Assembly: GCA_013911715.1 (NCBI GenBank)
Contig: JACEST010000030.1
Location: forward strand, 1 to 16,542
DNA from: Sphingopyxis sp.
GTDB taxonomy: Bacteria; Pseudomonadota; Alphaproteobacteria; Sphingomonadales; Sphingomonadaceae
Length of the DNA stretch: 16,542 nt
Reading direction: 5' to 3'
Positions 1 to 6,515 of the stretch are shown here, piece after piece. Under the pieces are notes generated by a model. The model saw only the letters and a list, made by a program, of their open reading frames with translations, searched no databases and was not told the origin of the DNA. A program made the translations under genes and the position numbers. The number at the start of each line of letters is the position of its first letter. The stretch's first letter is position 1.

Positions 1-311
1 CCCATCATGCCAAGACCGAAGCAGCCGACGCCGAACGGGAGGAGGAAGCCATGCGCGAACACGCCGCGCACCAGCGCAACCAGCGCAAAGCCGATGGCGA
101 GCAGCAGCCCGGCTTCGTGGACCCAATGTGCTTCGAACAGCCCGCCCACAGATGCCACCGAGGCAAAGAAGAGCGCAGTGCCAAGGCAATGGACCAGACC
201 CAGCCCCGACAGTCCCATCGCCATCCGGTCGATTCGCCCGCCGTTCGCCAGCCAGTCGGCGGCGAACGTGGCGCGGGGAAGCGCGCGGGTCAGGGCTGAT
301 TCGGTGGCCAT
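1..311 (-). CDS. MerC-domain membrane protein (partial, 3' end outside window)
   Basis: Reading the minus strand from ATG at 311 gives 103 codons that run off the left edge. The protein is hydrophobic and resembles the MerC family (small inner-membrane proteins first known for mercuric ion uptake). A soluble N-terminus of about 30 residues is followed by DRMAMGLSGLGLVHCLGTA, which fits the family's first membrane segment with its L-V-H-C motif (Cys42). Further hydrophobic segments follow at about residues 66-85 and 88-103. Only one Cys is present where many MerC proteins have a pair. No mer operon gene is visible, so chromosomal metal homeostasis is more likely than mercury resistance. I see no Shine-Dalgarno before this ATG. 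The only nearby alternative ATG (327) is in another frame, so the message may be leaderless or poorly initiated. The family call is from pattern recognition alone. Confidence 0.72.
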   Translation of the reverse strand, partial: MATESALTRALPRATFAADWLANGGRIDRMAMGLSGLGLVHCLGTALFFASVASVGGLFEAHWVHEAGLLLAIGFALVALVRGVFAHGFLLPFGVGCFGLGMM

Positions 312-328
312 GGCGGGGATATGGCATA

Positions 329-349
329 ACATTGCAGAGGATACAATGT
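329..349. promoter_or_regulatory. Palindrome upstream of the MerC-domain gene, possible metal-regulator operator
   Basis: A perfect 6-bp inverted repeat, ACATTG (329-334) and CAATGT (344-349), is separated by 9 bases and lies 18 bases upstream of the MerC-domain start. It is AT-rich in otherwise GC-rich DNA. Its size and place fit a dimeric repressor of the Fur/Zur type, but it does not clearly match a consensus I can quote. Confidence 0.35.
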
Positions 350-424
350 CACATTAGTGTTTTTATCGGCGCTGGCTGGTGGCGAGGGTGCGACCTAGCC
401 GTTATCCGGCAATGACAAAGGCGT

Positions 425-510
425 CGCCCCTGCGCAGGCAGGGGCCTCTGTCAGGCGCAACCAGCGCTATCGGCTCAATCCATCCGGCGGCCCCTGCCTG
501 CGCAGGGGCG
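425..510. repeat. Long inverted repeat (22-bp perfect arms)
   Basis: Bases 425-446 and 489-510 are exact reverse complements over 22 bp, with a 42-base loop. Each arm is itself nearly palindromic around CCTGCGCAGG. The element fills the gap between the MerC-domain gene and the end of the acyl-CoA synthetase gene. It can form a strong hairpin 3' of the synthetase gene and may help end its transcript, but no clear T-run follows. The rest of 312-533 shows no gene. Confidence 0.85.
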
Positions 511-533
511 CCGATTTTTGATTGCCCCTCGCT

Positions 534-2198
534 TTACCGTAGCTCAGCCCGCAACGCCTTCCGGTCCAATTTCCCGATCATCGTTTTGGGCAGGGCATCG
601 CGCACCGTCACGCTCGCCACGCGTTCATGCTTGCCCAGCTGCCGATTGAGCCATGCCATCAGCGCCTCGCCGCTGACCGGTTCGGCGTCGCTTTCGAGCG
701 TCACGAACGCAGCCGGCCGCTCGCCCAGCCGCGTGTCGGCGACGCCCAGCACTAGCGCCTCCTTCACTGCCGGATGCATGTAAAGGATGCGCTCTATCTC
801 ACTGGGATAGACTTTGAATCCGCCGACCGCGATCATGTCCTTCAGCCGGTCGACGATGCGGATATAGCCGTCTTCGTCGATCACCGCGACATCGCCGGTG
901 CGCAGCCAGCCGTCGGCGGTGAAGCTGTCCGCGTCGGCATCCGGCCGGTTCCAATAGCCCTGCATGATCTGCGGCCCGCGCACCACCAGCTCGCCGGGCT
1001 CGCCTTCGGGGGCGGGGCGCGAGGCATCCTCCTTGTCGACCAGCTTGACCTCGGTGCGCGGCAGTACCTGGCCGATGGTGCCGGGCTTGACCGGACCTTC
1101 ATAGGGGTTGGTCGACACGACGCCCGCGCTTTCGGTGAGGCCATAGCCCTCGACCAGCGCCGCGCCCGTCAGTGTCGTGAATGCATCACGCAGCTCGGCG
1201 GGCATCGGCGCGCCGCCCGAAATGCAGACGCGCAACGACGAAAAATCGGCTTTGCCAATATCGGGATGATCGAGCAGCGTTTGGTACATGGTCGGCACGC
1301 CGGGCAGTGCGGTCGCCTTGGTTCGCGACAGTGCTTTCAGCGCCGCGCCCGCCTCAAACCGCGGCAGCAGCACCATAGTCCCGCCGTTGAGCACGGTGCG
1401 GTTGAGCACGCAGGTGTTGGCGAAGACATGGAACATCGGCAGCACGCCCAAAATGCGGTCGGGCGCTTGTGTGTCGGGGTCAATCGCATTCACTTGCCGC
1501 GCATTGGCGGTTAGATTCTGGTGCGTCAGCATCGCACCCTTCGGCGTGCCGGTGGTGCCGCCGGTATATTGGATCAGCGCAATGTCGCGTTCCGGGTCGA
1601 TTGCGACAGGCTGAGGGGTGGCAGCGTTTTGGGTCAGCGCAGCAAAGCGAATGACGCGCGGGTCGGCTGGAATCACGGCAACCTCGCGGCGCTTGAGCAG
1701 GCGGAAGGCGATCGCTTTGACCGGCGACAGCACCTCGGCGACGCTGCCCACGACCAATTGCTTGAGGCTCGATTGTTCGAGCACCCGAAGCGCGGTCGGC
1801 AACAGGGCGGTCGCCGACAGCGTGAACATCAGTTGCGTCCCTGAATCTTCGACCTGCGCGGCCAGTTCGTCGACGGTGTAGAGCGGCGAGAAATTGACCA
1901 CCGTCGCGCCCGCGATCAGCGCGCCATAATAGGCCGCGACATAATGCGGGACATTGGGCAGGAACAGGCCGACCCGGTCGCCCTTGCCAATCCCCTGATC
2001 CTGCAACCCGCGCGCGACGCGGCGGGCCTGATCGGCCATCGCGCGATAGGAAAAGGTCCGGCCCAGAAAATCAACCATCGGCCCGTCGCCGCGCCGCGCC
2101 GCGCTGTCGGCGAGCATCTGCGGCAGCGACAGCGGCGGCAGGGCAAGATCCCAGGCGCAGGGGTGGCGATAATTGGCGAGCCAGGGTGCAGCGGTCAT
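534..2198 (-). CDS. Long-chain/medium-chain acyl-CoA synthetase (AMP-forming)
   Basis: A 554-residue enzyme of the ANL superfamily that activates a carboxylic acid to its AMP ester and then to the CoA thioester. Visible motifs in order: the P-loop YTGGTTGTPKG at residues 211-221, EGYGLTESA at 350-358, GELVVRGP at 402-409, the hinge region W-L-R-T-G-D at 431-436 with ATP-binding Asp436, DRLKDMIAVGGFKVYPSEIE at 450-469, and PKTMIGKLDRK with catalytic Lys543. The length is typical of FadD-like bacterial ligases. The stretch around residues 158-184 resembles the insert seen in long-chain ligases, but chain length cannot be read from sequence. I chose ATG 2198 because the protein then begins MTAAPWLANY as expected. 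An open frame continues upstream to 2321 with a low-complexity extension into the divergent promoter region. It could feed beta-oxidation or, together with the PHA genes of this window, PHA metabolism (inference). Confidence 0.92.
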   Translation of the reverse strand: MTAAPWLANYRHPCAWDLALPPLSLPQMLADSAARRGDGPMVDFLGRTFSYRAMADQARRVARGLQDQGIGKGDRVGLFLPNVPHYVAAYYGALIAGATVVNFSPLYTVDELAAQVEDSGTQLMFTLSATALLPTALRVLEQSSLKQLVVGSVAEVLSPVKAIAFRLLKRREVAVIPADPRVIRFAALTQNAATPQPVAIDPERDIALIQYTGGTTGTPKGAMLTHQNLTANARQVNAIDPDTQAPDRILGVLPMFHVFANTCVLNRTVLNGGTMVLLPRFEAGAALKALSRTKATALPGVPTMYQTLLDHPDIGKADFSSLRVCISGGAPMPAELRDAFTTLTGAALVEGYGLTESAGVVSTNPYEGPVKPGTIGQVLPRTEVKLVDKEDASRPAPEGEPGELVVRGPQIMQGYWNRPDADADSFTADGWLRTGDVAVIDEDGYIRIVDRLKDMIAVGGFKVYPSEIERILYMHPAVKEALVLGVADTRLGERPAAFVTLESDAEPVSGEALMAWLNRQLGKHERVASVTVRDALPKTMIGKLDRKALRAELR

Positions 2199-2342
2199 CG
2201 GGCCTAACTTTGTTGTGGCGTCCGGCGTGGACAGAGAGGGGGGGCTGACATGCTTGTTAACAGCTTGATGCGTGCGCGCAATCGCCGCTGCTTGCGGCGG
2301 GGCGGTGGTCGCTCTAATCAATGCGCCAAGGGAGTATTTGCC

Positions 2343-2879
2343 ATGTCGTTCGCCGCCCGCCGTCTGCCGCTTTGCGCCGCCATGCTGTGGCTCGCCACTC
2401 CGGCGCTGGCCCAGGACGATGATGAACCCGCCAAACGCGCCGCGCCGGTGCAGAAAATCTATGATTGCCGCGCAATTGGCGATGATGCCGCGCGGCTCGC
2501 CTGTTTCGATGCCAGTGTGGCTGACCTCGCCGCCGCCGAGGAAAAGCGGGAAGTCAGCTTTGCCGACAAGGAAACGATCAAGAAAACACGGCGCGGCCTA
2601 TTCGGCTTTTCGCTGCCGCGCATCGGCTTGTTCGGCGGGGACAGCGAAGACGAGGAAATCAATGAAATCGAAGCGACCGTCAAATCGGCCAGCATCGACC
2701 GTTCGGGCAAATATCGCATGGTCATGCAAGATGGCGCAGTGTGGCAGCAAATCGATACCACAAGGCTGCCCCGCGACCCCAAACCCGGTCATATCGTCAA
2801 GATCAAGGTCGCCAGCTTGGGCAGCTATTTTGCCAATGTCGATGGACAGCGCGCGATTCGCCTGAAGCGTGACCGCTGA
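2343..2879 (+). CDS. Secreted protein of unknown function
   Basis: A 178-residue protein starting at ATG 2343, preceded by a good ribosome binding site (AAGGGAG, 2328-2334). It has a clear Sec signal peptide with probable cleavage after A-L-A at residue 23, so it should be periplasmic or surface-bound. The mature part starts acidic (QDDDEP). It has a two-cysteine segment at residues 41-56, D-C-R-A-I-G-D-D-A-A-R-L-A-C-F-D, of a kind seen in several periplasmic proteins (for example type VI-associated VasI-like proteins), which may form a disulfide. A charged acidic stretch (about 99-110) precedes a C-terminal beta-rich half (about 108-174) that could be a small OB- or SH3-like fold. I do not recognise a named family. 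It ends just before pabB and may be co-transcribed with it. The upstream 2199-2342 gap must hold divergent promoters for this gene and the acyl-CoA synthetase. Confidence 0.82.
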   Translation: MSFAARRLPLCAAMLWLATPALAQDDDEPAKRAAPVQKIYDCRAIGDDAARLACFDASVADLAAAEEKREVSFADKETIKKTRRGLFGFSLPRIGLFGGDSEDEEINEIEATVKSASIDRSGKYRMVMQDGAVWQQIDTTRLPRDPKPGHIVKIKVASLGSYFANVDGQRAIRLKRDR

Positions 2880-2909
2880 CAGCGGAATGCAAATTGACGC
2901 GTCGACAAA

Positions 2910-2945
2910 GCTTCGTCCTTCCCGCGAAGGCGGGAATGACGAAGC
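2910..2945. repeat. Palindromic repeat at the 5' end of pabB
   Basis: Two 16-base arms (2910-2925 and 2930-2945), 15 of 16 complementary, with a 4-base loop. The core is TTCCCGCGAAGGCGGGAA, a very common palindromic repeat type in alphaproteobacteria. It lies between the stop of the secreted-protein gene and the chosen pabB start. It would be inside pabB if either upstream start codon is used. Confidence 0.85.
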
Positions 2946-2952
2946 ACGTGAT

Positions 2953-4755
2953 GTGAACATCCCCCTTCCACACTCCAACGCCGCGCCATTCGTCCTGCTT
3001 GACGACGCCCGCGTGTTCGGTGCGGCGCCTGCGCGCTTGTTCGTGGAAGCGGTAGATGTGCTGACTGCCGAGCTAGCTGGCGACATTCCAGCGCTACTGG
3101 CACAGTTGCGCGCGGCAAGGTCGCGCGGCCTGCATGCGGCGGGCTATATCGCCTATGACGCGGGCACCGGCTTTGCCAATGCAGCGCGCGCGCCGCTGGC
3201 TCGTGCGGGTGCCATTGCGCCGCTCGCCTGGTTCGGCCTGTTCGCACGCATCGATCGCATCGACGCCAATGCCGTTGCCGACTTGCTCCCCGATCCGGCG
3301 GGGGGCTGGCTCGGCGCGCCGCAGCCGCAGATCGAGCGCGCCGCCTATGACGCGATGATCGATCTTGTGCTCGAACAGATCCGCGCTGGCGATATTTATC
3401 AGGCGAATCTGACCTTTGCCGCCATGGTGCCAGTCGCGGGCAATCCGCTCGCCATCTATGCCCGGCTGCGCTCCACCGCGCGCGCCGGCTATGGCGGATT
3501 TATCTGGACCGGCGAACAGGCGATCGCGTCGCTCTCGCCCGAGCTGTTTTTCGGGTTGCGCGACCGCACCGTGATGGCGCGGCCGATGAAGGGCACGGCG
3601 CCGCGCGGCCATGATCCCGCCAGCGACGCAGGCCTGGCAGCTGATCTTGCCAGCGATCCCAAGCAGCGCGCCGAAAATCTGATGATTGTCGATCTGATCC
3701 GCAACGATCTGTCGCGCATCGCCGCGCCGGGCAGCGTGCGGGTGCCGCACCTGTTCCGGGTCGAAACTTTTCCGACGATCCACCAGCTGGTGTCCGATGT
3801 CACCGCCGACTTGCCGGGCGGGGCCGACGCCATCGACATATTGGCCGCCGCCTTTCCCTGCGGGTCGATCACCGGTGCGCCCAAGGTGCGCGCGATGGAA
3901 ATCATCGCCGCGGTCGAACCGGCACCGCGCGGCCTTTATACCGGCTCGATCGGCTTTATCGAGGCCGGGGGCGACGCGGCCTTCAGCGTCGCCATCCGTA
4001 CGCTCGTCTTTCCGTCATCCTCCCTCTTGCGGGTGACGGCAAATCAGGCCACCCTTGGGTTGGGCTCGGGGATCGTCGCCGACAGCGATGCGGCGTCAGA
4101 GTGGCGCGAATGTTTGGCCAAGGGGGCGTTTGTGACGGCAGCAGGGGGCGGTTTCGACCTCATTGAAACCATGCGGTTTGATCCGGTCGATGGGGTAATG
4201 CGGCTCGACGCCCATTTTGCGCGGTTGAAGGCCAGCGCCGAACGCTTCGGCTTTCGCTTTGATCGTCACGCCGCGCGCAACAGCCTGCAAACCGCAACCT
4301 TCCGGTTGAAAACCGCCGCGCGCATCCGGCTCCGGCTGTCGCCCGGTGGCGCAGTGGCGATAGAGGTGACGCCGGTGCCGGCCTTTGCCGAAGTGCCGGT
4401 GCCGGTGCGCATCGCGCCGCTGTACGTTGCGCCCGACGATTTCCGGCTGCGCCACAAAACTTCCGCGCGCGATTTTTATGACGAAGCACGGGCTGACAGC
4501 GGCGCGGCCGAAGTTGCGTTCGTCAATGCCGAGGGGTTTGTGACTGAGGGGAGCATGACCAACATATTCGTCGAACGCGACGGCAAGCTGCTCACGCCGC
4601 CCGCCGAACTGGGGCTGCTGCCCGGCGTGCTGCGCGCTGAGCTGATCGAGCGCGGGCAGGCGGTCGAATCGCATCTGCGCGCAGGCGATCTGGAAGGCGG
4701 CTTTTTCATCGGCAATGCCGTGCGCGGGCTGGTCCCGGCACAGCTCGCGGAATAA
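2953..4755 (+). CDS. pabB: Aminodeoxychorismate synthase component I fused to aminodeoxychorismate lyase (PabB-PabC)
   Basis: A 600-residue fusion enzyme that turns chorismate plus ammonia into aminodeoxychorismate (PabB part) and then into p-aminobenzoate and pyruvate (PabC part), feeding folate synthesis. The PabA glutaminase is not here. Residues 1-390 form the chorismate-binding domain: RPMKGT with Lys213 (the Lys is typical of PabB; anthranilate synthases have Ala), then LIRNDLSR, VETFPTIHQLVSDV and CGSITGAPKVRAMEII. Residues 400-600 form a class IV PLP aminotransferase-like domain: FDLIETMRF, RHKTSARDFYDEAR with likely PLP Lys502, and EGSMTNIFVE. The start is uncertain. GTG 2953 puts the FVLLDDAR motif near the N-terminus. 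ATG 2887 and GTG 2869 (overlapping the previous stop) are in frame but would translate the palindromic repeat, and none has a good ribosome binding site. Coupling to the upstream gene is possible. Confidence 0.92.
   Translation: MNIPLPHSNAAPFVLLDDARVFGAAPARLFVEAVDVLTAELAGDIPALLAQLRAARSRGLHAAGYIAYDAGTGFANAARAPLARAGAIAPLAWFGLFARIDRIDANAVADLLPDPAGGWLGAPQPQIERAAYDAMIDLVLEQIRAGDIYQANLTFAAMVPVAGNPLAIYARLRSTARAGYGGFIWTGEQAIASLSPELFFGLRDRTVMARPMKGTAPRGHDPASDAGLAADLASDPKQRAENLMIVDLIRNDLSRIAAPGSVRVPHLFRVETFPTIHQLVSDVTADLPGGADAIDILAAAFPCGSITGAPKVRAMEIIAAVEPAPRGLYTGSIGFIEAGGDAAFSVAIRTLVFPSSSLLRVTANQATLGLGSGIVADSDAASEWRECLAKGAFVTAAGGGFDLIETMRFDPVDGVMRLDAHFARLKASAERFGFRFDRHAARNSLQTATFRLKTAARIRLRLSPGGAVAIEVTPVPAFAEVPVPVRIAPLYVAPDDFRLRHKTSARDFYDEARADSGAAEVAFVNAEGFVTEGSMTNIFVERDGKLLTPPAELGLLPGVLRAELIERGQAVESHLRAGDLEGGFFIGNAVRGLVPAQLAE
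4012..4039. repeat. Degenerate palindromic repeat inside the pabB reading frame
   Basis: CCGTCATCC (4012-4020) and GGGTGACGG (4031-4039) are complementary at 8 of 9 positions and resemble the outer arms of the common CGTCATCCC-type palindromes. The stretch encodes an odd Ser/Leu-rich loop, FPSSSLLRVTANQ, between AIRTLV and the conserved GSGIVADSD segment, where PabB/TrpE proteins normally have a shorter link. Confidence 0.5.
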
Positions 4756-4770
4756 TCTCCTTTCGCACCT

Positions 4771-4911
4771 CATCCGTTCGCCTCGAGCCCTTCGACTGGC
4801 TGGCAAGCCAGCCGCTCAGGATAAACTTCGGACCCTTGGTCCGAAGTCGAGAGGCCCCTCGGCATCGCGCTATGCCGCAGGTGTCTCGACTTCGCTCGAC
4901 ACGAACGGATG
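4771..4911. repeat. Composite palindromic repeat between pabB and the aminotransferase gene
   Basis: Outer 10-bp arms CATCCGTTCG (4771-4780) and CGAACGGATG (4902-4911) are perfect reverse complements. Inside are smaller hairpins: GGCTGG/CCAGCC (4798-4813) and a perfect 10-bp stem with a 3-base loop at 4825-4847 (ACTTCGGACC/GGTCCGAAGT). The segment from 4784, GAGCCCTTCGACTG, through GCTCAGGATAAACT recurs at 6198-6234. It fills most of the gap before the next gene and could end the pabB transcript. Confidence 0.85.
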
Positions 4912-4974
4912 ATGATACTATGGGCGCGGCGTCCGCAATTTCCTTACCCAAAGACTCGACAAAGGAACCCGCAA

Positions 4975-6183
4975 ATGTCCGCGCCGCATGTGTCCGCCGC
5001 CCTCAACCGCATCCAGCCGTCGGCGACGCTCGCCATGACCGCGCGGGTGGCGGGGCTGAAGGCGCAGGGCGTTGATGTCATCGGCCTGTCGGCGGGTGAA
5101 CCCGATTTCGACACGCCCGATTTTGTCAAGGAGGCGGCGATTGACGCGATCCGCCGGGGTCAGACCAAATATACGCTGGTCGACGGCACGGTCGCGCTGA
5201 AAGAAGCCATCCAGGGCAAGTTCAAACGCGACAACGGCCTCGACTATGGCCTTGACCAGATCACGGTTAATGTTGGCGGCAAGCACACATTGTTCAACGC
5301 GCTGGTCGCGACGGTTGACCCGGGCGACGAGGTCATCATTCCTGCACCCTATTGGGTCAGCTACCCCGACATCGTTGCCTTTGCCGGCGGCGTGCCAGTG
5401 ATCATCGCGGCCACTGCGGCGCAAAGCTATAAGATCACACCCGCGCAGCTCGACGCTGCGATCACGCCCAAGACGCGCTGGCTGATCCTCAATTCGCCGT
5501 CGAACCCCTCGGGCGCGGCCTATTCGCCGGACGAATTGAAGGCGCTGGGCGAAGTGCTGCTGCGCCACCCGCACGTCATGCTGCTGACCGACGATATGTA
5601 TGAACATGTCTGGTACGCCGATTTCGCCTTTGCGACGATGCTTCAACTCTGTCCCGAACTCACCGATCGCACGCTCACCATGAACGGCTGTTCCAAGGCC
5701 TATGCCATGACCGGCTGGCGCATCGGCTATGCTGGTGGCCCGACGTGGTTGATCAAGGCGATGGGCAAACTTCAGTCGCAGTCGACGTCAAACCCCTGCT
5801 CGATTGCACAGGCTGCTGCTGCTGCCGCGCTCGGCGGGCCGCAGGCTTTTCTCGACGAGCGCAACGCCGCTTTTGAACGGCGCCGCAATCTGGTGGTCGC
5901 GATGCTCAACGACGCGCCGGGGCTTGACTGTCCGCTGCCCGAGGGAGCGTTCTACGTCTACCCCGACGCCAGCGGCTGCATGGGCAAACTCACGCCCGGC
6001 GGCATGAAAATCGACAGCGATGCCAAGCTGATCGACTATTTCCTCGACGCCGCGCGTGTCGCGGCGGTGCCAGGCGAGGCGTTCGGCCTGTCGCCAGCGT
6101 TCCGCGTGTCCTATGCGACCAGCGAAGCGGTGCTCAAAGAGGCCTGCGTGCGCATCCAGCAGGCCTGTGCGGCGCTGAAATAA
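4975..6183 (+). CDS. Aspartate/prephenate-type class I aminotransferase (PLP)
   Basis: A 402-residue fold-type I aminotransferase of subgroup I-gamma, similar to Thermus and rhizobial AspAT (AspC/AatA). It moves the amino group between aspartate and 2-oxoglutarate, and some members also act on prephenate. Motifs: SAGEPDFDTP near residue 35, PAPYWVSYPD, NSPSNPSG at 173-180, T-D-D-M-Y at 205-209 (Asp206 for the PLP ring nitrogen, Tyr209), SKAYAMTGWRIGY with PLP Lys241, and FRVSYATS with substrate-carboxylate Arg377. The start at ATG 4975 is supported by the ribosome binding site AAAGGAA (4961-4967); an open frame runs upstream to 4909 but reads into a repeat. It is a single transcription unit, fenced by mosaic repeats on both sides. 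Substrate choice beyond aspartate cannot be settled here. Confidence 0.93.
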   Translation: MSAPHVSAALNRIQPSATLAMTARVAGLKAQGVDVIGLSAGEPDFDTPDFVKEAAIDAIRRGQTKYTLVDGTVALKEAIQGKFKRDNGLDYGLDQITVNVGGKHTLFNALVATVDPGDEVIIPAPYWVSYPDIVAFAGGVPVIIAATAAQSYKITPAQLDAAITPKTRWLILNSPSNPSGAAYSPDELKALGEVLLRHPHVMLLTDDMYEHVWYADFAFATMLQLCPELTDRTLTMNGCSKAYAMTGWRIGYAGGPTWLIKAMGKLQSQSTSNPCSIAQAAAAAALGGPQAFLDERNAAFERRRNLVVAMLNDAPGLDCPLPEGAFYVYPDASGCMGKLTPGGMKIDSDAKLIDYFLDAARVAAVPGEAFGLSPAFRVSYATSEAVLKEACVRIQQACAALK

Positions 6184-6188
6184 TCCTT

Positions 6189-6298
6189 CGTCATTGCGAG
6201 CCCTTCGACTGCCTTGCAGGCGCTCAGGATAAACTGCGCGAAGCAATCCAGAGCGGCCTTGCACCGCCCTGGATTGCTTCGCTGCGCTCGCAATGACG
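6189..6298. repeat. Chimeric palindromic repeat after the aminotransferase gene
   Basis: Outer arms CGTCATTGCGAG (6189-6200) and CTCGCAATGACG (6287-6298) are perfect. Inner 14-bp arms GCGAAGCAATCCAG (6238-6251) and CTGGATTGCTTCGC (6269-6282) are also perfect. Between the left outer and inner arms sits a segment (6198-6234, starting GAGCCCTTCGACTG and ending GCTCAGGATAAACT) shared with the repeat at 4771-4911, so one repeat module seems placed inside another. Confidence 0.85.
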
Positions 6299-6422
6299 GC
6301 CCGAAACTGTGACCCCGTTCACTGCGCGGCAAGACAATTTTGGCAAAAGTGTAACCACCGGCCGGGTTCCCCGCGAACCCCGACCAGACCAAAGTTTCCC
6401 CTGGCTGCAAAGGCTCAAGCAA

Positions 6423-6515
6423 ATGAAGTCGCTTTTATTAAACGATCTTTTCCTTAATCTGTCGGCAGGCTTTTTGCTCGGCGCGGTTGGCGTTCTGGCG
6501 CTGCAGGCCGTTTGA
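6423..6515 (+). CDS. Predicted 30-residue single-span membrane peptide, coupled to msrA
   Basis: ATG 6423 opens a 30-codon frame. A ribosome binding site AAAGG (6409-6413) stands 9 bases upstream. The product starts MKSLLLNDLFLNLSAGFLLG and continues AVGVLALQAV. One Lys is near the N-terminus and the rest is mainly hydrophobic, so a single membrane helix (about residues 8-28) is likely. Its TGA (6513-6515) shares its A with the ATG of msrA (TGATG), which indicates translational coupling. MsrA has no convincing ribosome binding site of its own. The peptide could act in the membrane beside exported MsrA, or merely as a leader whose translation drives msrA. I do not know a named family. The 6299-6422 stretch upstream must hold the promoter; it contains a short GGGTTC/GAACCC hairpin (6364-6380). 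Confidence 0.6.
   Translation: MKSLLLNDLFLNLSAGFLLGAVGVLALQAV

Noticed and set aside
425..510. Possible CRISPR repeat or tRNA-like structure
   Set aside because: There is just one inverted pair with no regular spacing or spacers, and no cloverleaf. It is a palindromic repeat.
774..1514. Open frame of 246 codons opposite the acyl-CoA synthetase
   Set aside because: Antisense shadow of a strong coding gene; composition is atypical and no motif is seen.
2199..2321. Upstream extension of the acyl-CoA synthetase by 41 residues (start at 2321)
   Set aside because: The extra residues are low-complexity, unlike the family, and would occupy the divergent promoter region. ATG 2198 gives a normal N-terminus.
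4899..4974. Promoter for the aspartate-type aminotransferase in the repeat edge
   Set aside because: A TCGACA -35-like sequence exists at 4896-4901 but no acceptable -10 at the right distance.
4909..4974. N-terminal extension of the aspartate-type aminotransferase (start at 4909 or 4912)
   Set aside because: It starts in the repeat and adds unrelated residues; ATG 4975 has a good ribosome binding site and a family-like N-terminus.
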